Part shown: positions 1-6,593 of the stretch, one piece after another
Layout of the letters: the number at the start of each line of letters is the position of its first letter
Position numbering within the stretch: position 1 is the first letter of the stretch
Notes under the pieces: generated by a model
Told to the model about the DNA's origin: nothing
Seen by the model: the letters and a program-made list of their open reading frames with translations, nothing else
Databases searched by the model: none
NCBI GenBank assembly: GCA_011389755.1
Contig: JAABTR010000380.1
Location: 1-6,802 of the forward strand
Length of the DNA stretch: 6,802 nucleotides
Origin: Deltaproteobacteria bacterium
GTDB taxonomy: Bacteria > Myxococcota_A > Polyangia > JAAYKL01
Direction of reading: 5' to 3'
Position numbers and translations under genes: made by a program

Positions 1-783
1 GGCGCTCACGCTCTCTCCGGTCAGACCGGAGAAAACTTTGAGGGTCAGCTCGTCTTTTTCCGCGCCCTCTTTGTAAACGGAAAACGCGCTCTTGAAGAGG
101 TCCGCCGTCGTGGCGCCCAAGACGAGGGCCGGTCCGCCTCTTGTCGCCACGGCCGTGTACCACCAGCTCACAAACTGCCCGGTCCTGCTCTCGTCCATTT
201 TCCCTCGAAGCTTCAAAGCGGATGCGACCTCTTCGTCCGTGGGGGCGGCGGCCACCTTCAGCGCCCCGCTCGGCGACCAGGATTGATAGCCGTTGGACAG
301 CCACGCCGGATCGGCCGCCCCCACGCTGAGCCCACCGCTGGCCCCGATCACTTCGAAACCGCGAAAATCGTCCACAGGCCCCTTTACCGAGGCGCGTAAG
401 GCGAGGGCGTCCTCATTTTGGGTTCGCTCGATAAGCAGCTGGAGATCGGGAGCCGTGCTGTGTCCCTCGCAGCTCAGCCGCCAACCTCCTTTGTTGTCGA
501 GAATCTCCCATTTTCGCTGTGAAAAATCGCCGCACCTGACCACCGCATCCCCCACCTGGATCGCCGGACCAAAATCTTCCAGCGCGATCGAAGGATAGCC
601 TTTGTGTGTCAGAGAAAACGCGCCCTGGGATTCATCTGTTACGAGCCGAAAACCGTCCTTGTTTTCTTTGTCGCCCCCACCCGTCGATGACTGGCAGCCT
701 CCCACGATCAGAACCCCAAAGAGCCCGCCGAGACCGAACGCCAGCGAAAGCCCTGATAATCTTCCTGTCGAACAGCTTCTCAT
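1..783 (-). CDS. Lipoprotein with alpha-galactosidase (GH36/melibiase-type) N-terminal domain, 3' end cut by window
   Basis: The frame is open from ATG at 783 to the window edge, giving 261 residues without a stop. The N-terminus is a lipoprotein signal: Arg near the start, a Leu/Gly/Val hydrophobic stretch (about residues 9-27) and lipobox VGGC with Cys30, followed by a Ser/Gly-rich spacer, so an envelope-anchored protein is expected. Residues 164-173 read NGYQSWSPSG, very like the NGWQSWSP / NNWQSWGP signature of the N-terminal beta-sandwich of GH36 alpha-galactosidases. Later stretches (SWWYTAV near 205-211, then GGPALVLGATT) fit the same domain. The start is supported by AAAGGA about 8 bases upstream. 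The catalytic (beta/alpha)8 barrel and its two Asp residues would lie outside the window, so activity cannot be judged. A related GH36-like glycosidase of other specificity is possible. It lies 190 bases downstream of the metallophosphoesterase lipoprotein on the same strand. Confidence 0.72.
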   Translation of the reverse strand, partial: MRSCSTGRLSGLSLAFGLGGLFGVLIVGGCQSSTGGGDKENKDGFRLVTDESQGAFSLTHKGYPSIALEDFGPAIQVGDAVVRCGDFSQRKWEILDNKGGWRLSCEGHSTAPDLQLLIERTQNEDALALRASVKGPVDDFRGFEVIGASGGLSVGAADPAWLSNGYQSWSPSGALKVAAAPTDEEVASALKLRGKMDESRTGQFVSWWYTAVATRGGPALVLGATTADLFKSAFSVYKEGAEKDELTLKVFSGLTGESVSA

Positions 784-973
784 CTCAGTGTCCTTTCGAA
801 AGCTCGGCCCATTGTGCGTGTTCTCTTAAATTACCATAGGCAGGCTCAGCGGCAACGCTCTCTCCCGACACAGAGTTTTGCAACACGTATTTAGACTCTC
901 GAAAAATTGAACCTACAAGCTTGAAGACGACTTTGGTGGGTATTGCGATAGGATTCCGCGAGGCACGGGAAGA

Positions 974-2131
974 TCAGTAGACAGAGTAGCTCCAAGCATC
1001 TTCGATATCACCGCCGAGGTTAATCCACGTGAGAGTCACGTCGGGACCTGTGACCTCGCCTACCATGTACCCGAATTTCGTCACGTGCGCGATATTCTCG
1101 ACGGTCATGCCGCTGTTCTCTCCGCTGTACGGCGGTGACCAAGCGTACAGCTCGGCGCCGGTCGTGCCGACGATGAACTGATGGACGTCGTTATCGGGAT
1201 CCCCGTCCCCGTCATCCACCCGCGCGTGATTATAGAAGTGATCGTGTCCGCAAAAATACGCGCGCACACCGGCATCTTTGAGGCTACTCCAAAAGATGTC
1301 GCGTTTTTCTGGGAAATCGTCGAGGCAGTCTTCGTGGTCCGCCATAAAAGCCGGCTCGTGGCCAAAGACGAAGATATGCGGAACCTCCGCGAGCGCGAGC
1401 TGCTCATCGAGCCAGTCTTGGGGTACGCGGTGCGGTTGTACATACTGGTCTAAAGCTATGAACATGGCATTATTATGGACCTTCGAGTAGGTCGCTTTCG
1501 CGTGCCCGGGCGGCCCGTTTGTGGGCAGCTCCCTCTCGCCCACAAACGTATTCTGCCAGGCACCTAGGGAGTTGATATTCACCCCTTGAGTTTCGTGGTT
1601 GCCACGGACGGGATAGACCGCAATGCCCGCATCCCATATGGGTTGCATCGTCTTCACCCATATCGGAAGCTGAAACCTCAAAAGGGCCACCCCAAAAACC
1701 GTGTCACCCGTGAATATCACCAAGTCGACATCCTGCTGGAGCACGGAATCGACAACCTTGGACAGCACCGCCGTGTTGACAGGCAACGGAGTGCCGCGGC
1801 TGTCCCCCATGACGGCGAAGCGCCAGGTCTTCGGCGCCGGACCTGTGTCCGAGTCGGAGCTCTCATCCGACGAGTCTTCCCAAGCGGTCTCGCTATCGAA
1901 CCACGTGGTATCGCCACTTTCGCTGCTCGAATCGCCTTCGTACCCAGGCGTGTCGCTGTCGTACCCGATCGAGCCGCCATCGCCGCTGTCGTCCGAGCTC
2001 CCACCGACGTAGCCGACTGATTCGGTGTCATCTCGCGTTGTCCCATCAGGGCTCTTTTGGGGAGTGACCCCTTCCGAGCAAGCTGTGACCAACACAAAAC
2101 ACCAAACGATCGCAAAGAATTCTCTCATCAT
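974..2131 (-). CDS. Calcineurin-like metallophosphoesterase lipoprotein
   Basis: This 385-residue protein has a lipoprotein signal (LVTAC, Cys18), so it is probably anchored facing the periplasm or the cell surface. Residues 19-99 form a Ser/Asp/Gly/Glu-rich linker with repeated GY motifs. The catalytic domain starts near 102 and shows the family's metal-ligand blocks in order: GDSR (Asp110), TGD (Asp143), GNHE (Asn178-His179), GHE (His258) and GHDH (His296, His298). The first block is D-x-S rather than the classical D-x-H, so one usual metal ligand is replaced. A DGDGDPDND loop at 307-315 could bind calcium. The family hydrolyses phosphomonoesters or phosphodiesters at a two-metal site; the substrate cannot be read from sequence. 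Two consecutive ATGs occur at the start. GGAG lies 8 bases before the first, which I chose. A TACAAT hexamer at 2227-2232 is a possible -10, but no good -35 accompanies it. Confidence 0.88.
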   Translation of the reverse strand: MMREFFAIVWCFVLVTACSEGVTPQKSPDGTTRDDTESVGYVGGSSDDSGDGGSIGYDSDTPGYEGDSSSESGDTTWFDSETAWEDSSDESSDSDTGPAPKTWRFAVMGDSRGTPLPVNTAVLSKVVDSVLQQDVDLVIFTGDTVFGVALLRFQLPIWVKTMQPIWDAGIAVYPVRGNHETQGVNINSLGAWQNTFVGERELPTNGPPGHAKATYSKVHNNAMFIALDQYVQPHRVPQDWLDEQLALAEVPHIFVFGHEPAFMADHEDCLDDFPEKRDIFWSSLKDAGVRAYFCGHDHFYNHARVDDGDGDPDNDVHQFIVGTTGAELYAWSPPYSGENSGMTVENIAHVTKFGYMVGEVTGPDVTLTWINLGGDIEDAWSYSVY

Positions 2132-2332
2132 TTTTCAGACTCCGTTCGACTCAAGCGATTCCTTTTTTGGGCGGGATGTTTGCCCGATCGTGAAGAAAGG
2201 CCGCTTCCAACGCAACCCGCCACCCTATTGTATTGGTGGCCGACATGTGTTTTTTTTACGAAACTTCTATAAATAAACAATAATGTTTTGGTATTTCGAC
2301 GAAATTAAAATACACGTCGGCTGGCTCAAGGC

Positions 2333-2367
2333 AAAAAAAAAGGCTCGGAATCAAAAGATTCCGAGCC
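2333..2367 (-). terminator. Intrinsic terminator of the tRNA-fMet gene
   Basis: On the minus strand a perfect 11-bp stem (GGCTCGGAATC / GATTCCGAGCC) closes a TTTT loop and is followed by nine T residues. It starts 11 bases beyond the tRNA 3' end, as expected for a Rho-independent terminator ending a short tRNA transcript. Confidence 0.93.
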
Positions 2368-2377
2368 TTTCGAGCAG

Positions 2378-2451
<74 letters not shown>

Positions 2452-2497
2452 TCAACCAAGTTTGGGGCGTCCGCCGCATCAGCAACGAACGGGTGTC

Positions 2498-2526
2498 TTT
2501 ATAGGGGAGATGCCCTGCTGCGTCAA
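2498..2526 (-). promoter_or_regulatory. Housekeeping-type promoter of tRNA-fMet
   Basis: On the minus strand, TTGACG (2521-2526) and TATAAA (2498-2503) are separated by exactly 17 bases, close to the sigma-70 consensus. Transcription would start near 2491, giving a leader of about 40 bases before the tRNA. The -35 hexamer contains the TGA stop codon of the upstream pseudouridine synthase gene. Confidence 0.85.
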
Positions 2527-3428
2527 CCTCTTTTTCGAGGTTTTTTCGCCCCGGGATCGGCGCGGTGATCGCGTCCCCTGGTGCCGGGCCCGTCCGCGTT
2601 ATTCCTCCCCCATTTTTCTTTTCCGGTGCGCCTCGGCGAGCCGGTTCTCCCCTCTTGCCCTTCGGTGAGCCCCGGCGCCCTGGGGCTTTTCCGCGTTCGA
2701 TTTGCGGGGTTGACGTAGTCCCTCAGCAGCCGAGCTTTCTCCTTCTCGGTGAGCTCACGGACCTCCCCAATCCTCAGGCCCTTGATGGTGAGGCCGGCAA
2801 ACGCGATGCGTTTGAGCTTGACGAGGTTCAATCCGGTGGCTTCTGCCATTCGGCGCAGCTGGCGGTTCTTGCCTTCCTTAATAGTCACCTCGATCCAGGT
2901 GAAGTTATCCTCCTGCTCCACCTTGAAGACTTCGGCCGGCCTCGTGACCACGTCGCCGATGTCGACCCCGCGGCGCCACTTCTCGAGCACCTCTTCGCTC
3001 ACCTCTCCTTTGATCTTGAGATGATATGTCTTCTCAACGCCGTGCTTGGGGTGGGTGAGGGCGTAGGCCACGTTCCCATCGTTGGTCAGAAGCAGCGCTC
3101 CGGAGGTGGCGAAATCGAGCCTCCCCACCGGGAAAAGCCGCTGCTTGTAGCCTTTGACCAAATCGAGCACCGTCTCACGACCTTCGGGATCACTGGCGGT
3201 GGACACAACTCCCCGGGGCTTGTTCATAAGCAGGACAATCGGCTTCTCCGCGGCGAGACGCGTGCCGTCCACCTCGATAGCGTCCTTCGCCGGGTCCGCC
3301 TTGGCGCCGAGCTCCTTGACTATCTTTCCGTTGACCGAAACGCGGCCCCCTTCGATGAACTCCTCGGCCTTGCGCCTGGACGCAACGCCTGCCGATGCAA
3401 GAATCTTCTGTAATCTCATGACAGCCAT
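2523..3428 (-). CDS. rluB: rRNA pseudouridine synthase, RsuA/RluB/E/F family
   Basis: This enzyme isomerises a specific uridine in ribosomal RNA to pseudouridine in the cytoplasm. With the start chosen here it has 301 residues. Residues 5-50 are an S4 RNA-binding domain (LQKILASAG, ASRRKAEEFI, GRVSVNGK). The synthase core follows, with catalytic motif GRLD (Asp105) and then TSGALLLTNDG, KTYHLKIKG near 133-141, and the family motif EGKNRQLRRM at 185-194. The closest match by pattern is RluB (23S rRNA), but RsuA or RluE/F specificity cannot be excluded. Residues from about 243 to the end form an Arg/Lys/Gly-rich, probably disordered tail that could add RNA affinity. Start choice: AGGA lies 7 bases before ATG 3428. 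A TTG at 3434 sits against that site, and ATG 3419 is too far from it. The stop codon lies inside the -35 box of tRNA-fMet. Confidence 0.93.
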   Translation of the reverse strand: MAVMRLQKILASAGVASRRKAEEFIEGGRVSVNGKIVKELGAKADPAKDAIEVDGTRLAAEKPIVLLMNKPRGVVSTASDPEGRETVLDLVKGYKQRLFPVGRLDFATSGALLLTNDGNVAYALTHPKHGVEKTYHLKIKGEVSEEVLEKWRRGVDIGDVVTRPAEVFKVEQEDNFTWIEVTIKEGKNRQLRRMAEATGLNLVKLKRIAFAGLTIKGLRIGEVRELTEKEKARLLRDYVNPANRTRKSPRAPGLTEGQEGRTGSPRRTGKEKWGRNNADGPGTRGRDHRADPGAKKPRKRG

Positions 3429-3535
3429 GTTCAAATCCTAGTTCTCAATTTAGAAGTCGGGAAAAAACTCGTGGGGGCAAAGCCCGGTGGGGCAGCTACA
3501 AAAGAGACTTAAGACGCGGCAGCGCACAAAGGCCT

Positions 3536-4264
3536 TCAACCCTCTTGTGTCTCTTCGTTCTCGGCGGCCTCTTCATCTTCAGCGTCATCCTTGGGCTCGC
3601 CTTCTTCCTCAGAAGAGGAGGAGGCGTCTTCACCCTCGCCCGATAACACGGCCCGCTCGGTCTCATCATCACGTGACCATTCGTCGGCCTTGCCGTCACC
3701 ATCCGTGTCGTGCCCGATGCGGACAAGACGCCCCTGCTCGTAATACTCCCAGTAGTCAATCTTCCGGTCCCCGTCGGTATCACCTTCGAGACGAACGGGA
3801 AGATCGTTCTCCAAGTAACGCACCCTGTCGATGACTCCATCCGAGTTCGTGTCGAGCTCCTGCTTGATCACCTTTCCGGATGCGTATGTCGATATGATGT
3901 CGACCTGCCCGTCGTAGTCGAGGTCGGCCTCATCCCTCGTCACCTGGCCATCCGAATCGAAAAATACGAACAGGTCTTTGATACCGTCGAAGTTCAGATC
4001 GGCCTCGCGACACACGAGGACCTCGCCTCCGGGGCCTTTCATATAAACCTTGCGAACGTCCGGATCGCCATCTTGATCGAGGTCCACGAGGGTCTCGCGA
4101 CGTCCTTCGCCCAGCTCGCACCGAGATCTCTCATCGACCCGTCCAAGCTTCGAACTGTCAGCGTGCTTCCCGCCGGATCTTGCGTTGGCTTTAGCGCCGC
4201 CGCACCCCGATGCGAAAGCACAAACGGCCCCGAGGATGCAAGCGGTTATTAGCGATGCTCTCAT
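3536..4264 (-). CDS. Lipoprotein with six DxDxDG calcium-loop-like repeats and acidic tail
   Basis: The function of this 242-residue protein is not known to me. The signal peptide ends in ASGC (Cys21), so it should be lipid-anchored in the envelope. Six loops of the form D-x-[DN]-x-D-[GR]-x-x-D occur at 61-69, 89-97, 114-122, 138-146, 162-170 and 186-194, and a degenerate one lies near 103-111. The last four are exactly 24 residues apart. Between loops the chain reads as short strand-like segments such as YWEYYEQGRLVRIG. Such loops resemble EF-hand, dockerin and thrombospondin type 3 calcium loops, so calcium-dependent folding is a reasonable inference. Residues 209-242 are almost entirely Glu, Asp, Ser and Ala. 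A GGGG-containing purine run lies 8 bases before the ATG. The gene is 116 bases downstream of the KOW protein gene and 107 bases upstream of the pseudouridine synthase gene, so co-transcription is possible but unproven. Confidence 0.85.
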   Translation of the reverse strand: MRASLITACILGAVCAFASGCGGAKANARSGGKHADSSKLGRVDERSRCELGEGRRETLVDLDQDGDPDVRKVYMKGPGGEVLVCREADLNFDGIKDLFVFFDSDGQVTRDEADLDYDGQVDIISTYASGKVIKQELDTNSDGVIDRVRYLENDLPVRLEGDTDGDRKIDYWEYYEQGRLVRIGHDTDGDGKADEWSRDDETERAVLSGEGEDASSSSEEEGEPKDDAEDEEAAENEETQEG

Positions 4265-4302
4265 GACTCATTCCCCTTCGGTGGGCCCATGACCCAACCC
4301 GT

Positions 4303-4329
4303 TCCGCCCGCTGCGTCCCGCGGGGCGGA
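4303..4329. repeat. Inverted repeat in leader of the DxDxDG lipoprotein gene
   Basis: TCCGCCC (4303-4309) and GGGCGGA (4323-4329) are perfect 7-base arms around 13 bases. The repeat lies 39 bases before the lipoprotein ATG. No T-run follows on the minus strand, so it is not a standard terminator for the upstream gene. It could be a leader hairpin or chance in GC-rich DNA. Confidence 0.35.
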
Positions 4330-4380
4330 TTTTCTCGTTTGGGAAGGAAAGTGTAGCATGAAACTCGATGGGCAAAGCAA

Positions 4381-5904
4381 TTATCGTTTTCTGTCTTTCT
4401 GGTACGCCTCGGCCCCTGTGGTCGGACCCAGCCCCGCCACTTCTTCGAGATCGAGGCGGGATGACAGAGCACCGAAGTTGACCCGGAGCCCGCCCTTTTC
4501 GTCGAGCTCCTGAACCGTGCCGCGTCGACCTCTCAAGAAGCCTCTCTTGACCTCGACCACATCGCCCACCCTGATGAGGGCGGCGCGCTGCGCAGAGACC
4601 TTGGCCGGCTCGAGCCGAGCAGGACCGCGCCCCGGCTGTGGTCTTTCGCGAGCCGGACGTCGATCGCCGTCCGGTCGGGGCCGACCGCCTTGCTCCCGCG
4701 AACCCTTCTCCCTTGCGGGCCGCTGCGGCTGCCGGGCAGGACGCCCCCTGTCGGGTCGTGCCTCCTGCGTCCGGAGCTTTTCTTGAGGTTTTTCTTGAGG
4801 CTTTTCTTGGGGCGCCTCTTGGGGCGCCTCTTGGGGCACCACCTCGGGTTTCGTTTCTTTGACGTCGTCGCCCTTGCCGGCGAGCCCCCACCCTGCGGCG
4901 ATCGCTTCGGCCCGCGCTCGAGCGTCCTCCTGCTGCTGGTTCTCTTCAGCTGCACGGGCCGCTGCGCGTCTCGCGGCGATCTCTCTTTGCCGCCAGGCCT
5001 GGGTCTCTCGGACTCGATCTTCGATCTCTTCTCTGAGCTTTCGCCGCTCAACCTCTTCTTGGCGCCGCCGCTCCTCGCGCTCGGCGCGCTCCCGGTCGAA
5101 CGCCTCATGGGCCTCTTGGAGCTCTTCTTTGTGCTGCTTCACCAAGCTGTCCAAAGAGATCCTGTCGTTCTCGGGCGACCACGCGATAAACTTGTAAATC
5201 GGCACGAGCGCGCGGAAAGCCTCCCGCGCCGCACCGACGACCTCGGCCTGGAGCACACCGACCTGATCTCGCGGCATGCGCGCCCCGACGAAGAACCAGC
5301 CGCCTTGCGCGTCGAAGCGCTCGGCCAATTCACTGACAGCGGCGTCGATCACCTCGGCCGGCGAAGTGGCTTCTCGCTCGACGAGCCCAATTTCGTAGTG
5401 TTCAGGCAGATTGGCCAGAACTGCGACAAAGCGCTCCCTGTCTGCAGGATCCGCCAGCAGGTTCAGCAGGTTTTTCCTATCGACCCAGGCGTCATGGTGA
5501 ATCCAAAGCCCGACGTCGAGCGAGCCGTGCCGGACGGCGACGCCGAGGAAGATCTGGCGAAAACGCGGCGTCGGATCGGCGAGCGTCTCGGCCAGGGTGC
5601 GTTCCTTGTCCACGATGTCGGTCAGCTCTCGGCGAGCGTCTTCATCGCGAGAATAGAACAACCACTGGCTATCGACCTTTTTTCTATTCCAAAGCGAAGG
5701 GAACTCGTCCGAGAAGTGCGCGACGAGCGAAAGCTCCGCCTGTTTCAGCTCCTCTTCGAGCTCCTTCCCCATGAATTCGAGCTTACCTTTGACTTTGCGC
5801 CTGGGGAGCGTGAACATATTACTGTTCCACTTCTCCTCGGAGTAGGCATCGAAATCCTCTGGGGAAAACCCCTCGAATGTCTGCTGTTCATCGACGCGCA
5901 GCAC
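4381..5904 (-). CDS. Multi-domain protein: globular N-domain, coiled coil, PQE/RP linker, C-terminal KOW domain
   Basis: I do not recognise this 507-residue protein as a whole. Residues 10-245 look globular. They begin FEGFSPEDFDAY, pass a KLEFMG segment near 41-46 and later LDVGLWIHHD (129-138). The order of these motifs is faintly like DUF1054 (YktB-type) proteins, which is a weak inference. Residues 253-335 are a highly charged, Arg/Glu/Ala-rich helix, probably a coiled coil. Residues 354-376 hold five PQE[A/K] repeats, and 380-435 are Arg/Pro/Gly-rich and disordered. Residues 444-492 are a KOW domain (VGDVVEVKRGFLRGRRGTV), as in NusG and several ribosomal proteins, which binds RNA or protein partners. 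No signal peptide is seen, so it should be cytoplasmic. Start: AGGAGGT (5909-5915) points to GTG 5904. An in-frame ATG at 6087 would add 61 residues and lacks a nearby ribosome site, though third-position GC there is high. Confidence 0.82.
   Translation of the reverse strand: MLRVDEQQTFEGFSPEDFDAYSEEKWNSNMFTLPRRKVKGKLEFMGKELEEELKQAELSLVAHFSDEFPSLWNRKKVDSQWLFYSRDEDARRELTDIVDKERTLAETLADPTPRFRQIFLGVAVRHGSLDVGLWIHHDAWVDRKNLLNLLADPADRERFVAVLANLPEHYEIGLVEREATSPAEVIDAAVSELAERFDAQGGWFFVGARMPRDQVGVLQAEVVGAAREAFRALVPIYKFIAWSPENDRISLDSLVKQHKEELQEAHEAFDRERAEREERRRQEEVERRKLREEIEDRVRETQAWRQREIAARRAAARAAEENQQQEDARARAEAIAAGWGLAGKGDDVKETKPEVVPQEAPQEAPQEKPQEKPQEKLRTQEARPDRGRPARQPQRPAREKGSREQGGRPRPDGDRRPARERPQPGRGPARLEPAKVSAQRAALIRVGDVVEVKRGFLRGRRGTVQELDEKGGLRVNFGALSSRLDLEEVAGLGPTTGAEAYQKDRKR
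4780..4839 (-). repeat. Five 12-bp tandem units encoding PQE[A/K]
   Basis: Five imperfect 12-base units (TTCTTGAGGTTT-like on the plus strand, drifting to CTCTTGGGGCGC) lie in frame inside the KOW protein gene and encode Pro-Gln-Glu-Ala/Lys. Units multiply by three bases, so copy-number change keeps the frame and would alter linker length only. Confidence 0.85.
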
Positions 5905-5908
5905 CACG

Positions 5909-5915
5909 ACCTCCT
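5909..5915 (-). promoter_or_regulatory. Ribosome binding site deciding the KOW protein start
   Basis: AGGAGGT on the minus strand matches the anti-Shine-Dalgarno consensus in full. Two GTG codons follow. The second (5904) is 5 bases beyond GGAGG, the first (5907) only 2, so 5904 is favoured. The same bases also encode Gln-Glu-Val in the longer frame, so chance cannot be excluded. Confidence 0.55.
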
Positions 5916-6070
5916 GGTTGCTAGCGTGCTCGGCTGCCGGCGCGATGCGTCCAGGCTTCGAGCTCAAAGCGACCGCGGGCCCCGAATATCCCCCGAGGGA
6001 CGGCCCCCAGGGCTTGTCGTCGTTCGGCAACACGGTCCCGAACGGCGAAGACGGCAGCCGAAAAATGCCG

Positions 6071-6153
6071 CCCGGCCGGGGCCCCATGGGGCATCGAGCG
6101 CGACCCGACCTCCTCGCGGATATCGCGAGCGCGGGCCGGAACTCTGACCGGCC
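6071..6153. repeat. Cluster of palindromes between the small basic gene and the KOW gene
   Basis: Within 83 bases there are five perfect symmetric elements: CCCGGCCGGG (6071-6080), GGGGCCCC (6078-6085), GCCCCATGGGGC (6081-6092), CTCGCG-gatat-CGCGAG (6113-6129) and GGCCGG-8nt-CCGGCC (6134-6153). The last could be a stem without a T-run for transcripts of the upstream small gene. The surrounding 5905-6175 otherwise holds an 82-codon Arg-rich minus-strand frame (5921-6169) and the optional 61-residue extension of the KOW protein. I call neither as a gene. Confidence 0.5.
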
Positions 6154-6175
6154 GAGAAAGCTTTTTCATCGCTTT

Positions 6176-6517
6176 TTATTTCTTCTTTTTCTGATCCGGT
6201 TTCTTCTTGCCCTTCGCGGACTCAGGTGCCGGCTGTCCTTTGGCTTTCTTGCCTTTGGCGGCGCCTTTTTCCTTCGGCTTGTCCGCCTTGGCCGCCTTGT
6301 CCGCCTTCACCTTGTCCACGTGATTTTGGCGCGCTTCGATCGCTTCGAGTCGGTGGTTCGCCTTGCGAACTCCGGCCCGAAGCTCCCGCAGCTTCGGATC
6401 TCGGCTCATCTGCTTGTCGTCCATACCGGATTCGGCGAGTCTGGCCTTGTACGCATCGAACTCTGCGACCGCCTGCTCTTTTTGCTTCGTCCTAATCTCA
6501 GTGCTGATCGAACCCAT
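6176..6517 (-). CDS. Small protein with helical N-half and lysine/alanine-rich basic tail
   Basis: This is an unrecognised 113-residue protein. Residues 1-70 are charged and predicted helical by eye (STEIRTKQKEQAVAEFDAYK, then DPKLRELRAGV and LEAIEARQNHV), possibly a short coiled coil. Residues from about 71 to the end are almost only Lys, Ala, Gly, Pro, Asp and Glu, ending in four lysines, like the tails of bacterial histone H1-like proteins. Binding to nucleic acid is therefore possible but is inferred from composition alone. There is no signal peptide or membrane segment. Start choice: AGAGAGG (6526-6532) lies 8 bases before ATG 6517. A longer frame to 6577 has no such site and adds 20 low-quality residues. 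It is the first minus-strand gene after a divergent boundary, and the KOW protein gene begins 271 bases downstream. Confidence 0.72.
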   Translation of the reverse strand: MGSISTEIRTKQKEQAVAEFDAYKARLAESGMDDKQMSRDPKLRELRAGVRKANHRLEAIEARQNHVDKVKADKAAKADKPKEKGAAKGKKAKGQPAPESAKGKKKPDQKKKK

Positions 6518-6593
6518 CTTTTCAGCCTCTCTTTTTTCTACCCTGCCAGAGTCGCCGCCTCGCGAACGCGCCGGCAACCCTGGGAAACCAAGC

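Noticed and set aside
784..973. Promoter for the GH36-type lipoprotein gene
   Set aside because: TTGTAG and TAAATA occur on the minus strand but 19 bases apart, and TTGCCG/TAATTT match poorly. No candidate is convincing.
2531..2546. Hairpin followed by T-run on the plus strand at the end of rluB, as a plus-strand terminator
   Set aside because: No plus-strand gene leads into it, and the sequence encodes lysine codons on the minus strand, which accounts for the T-run.
2565..3413. A 282-codon plus-strand frame opposite the pseudouridine synthase gene
   Set aside because: The minus strand encodes an unmistakable S4/GRLD enzyme. The plus frame is its reverse-complement by-product.
3457..3500. 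Possible terminator between the DxDxDG lipoprotein and the pseudouridine synthase genes
   Set aside because: The minus strand has only a 4-bp GGGC/GCCC stem, and the T-run is separated from it by seven bases.
4690..6147. A 485-codon plus-strand frame opposite the KOW protein gene
   Set aside because: It is an antisense shadow of a GC-rich coding gene: Leu/Arg-rich with no domain, no ribosome site, and the minus-strand frame has a clear KOW domain.
5921..6169. An 82-codon minus-strand frame beginning MKKLSRP
   Set aside because: Arg/Ala-rich with no family, a poor ribosome site and lower third-position GC than the competing frame. Kept only as a question in the findings.
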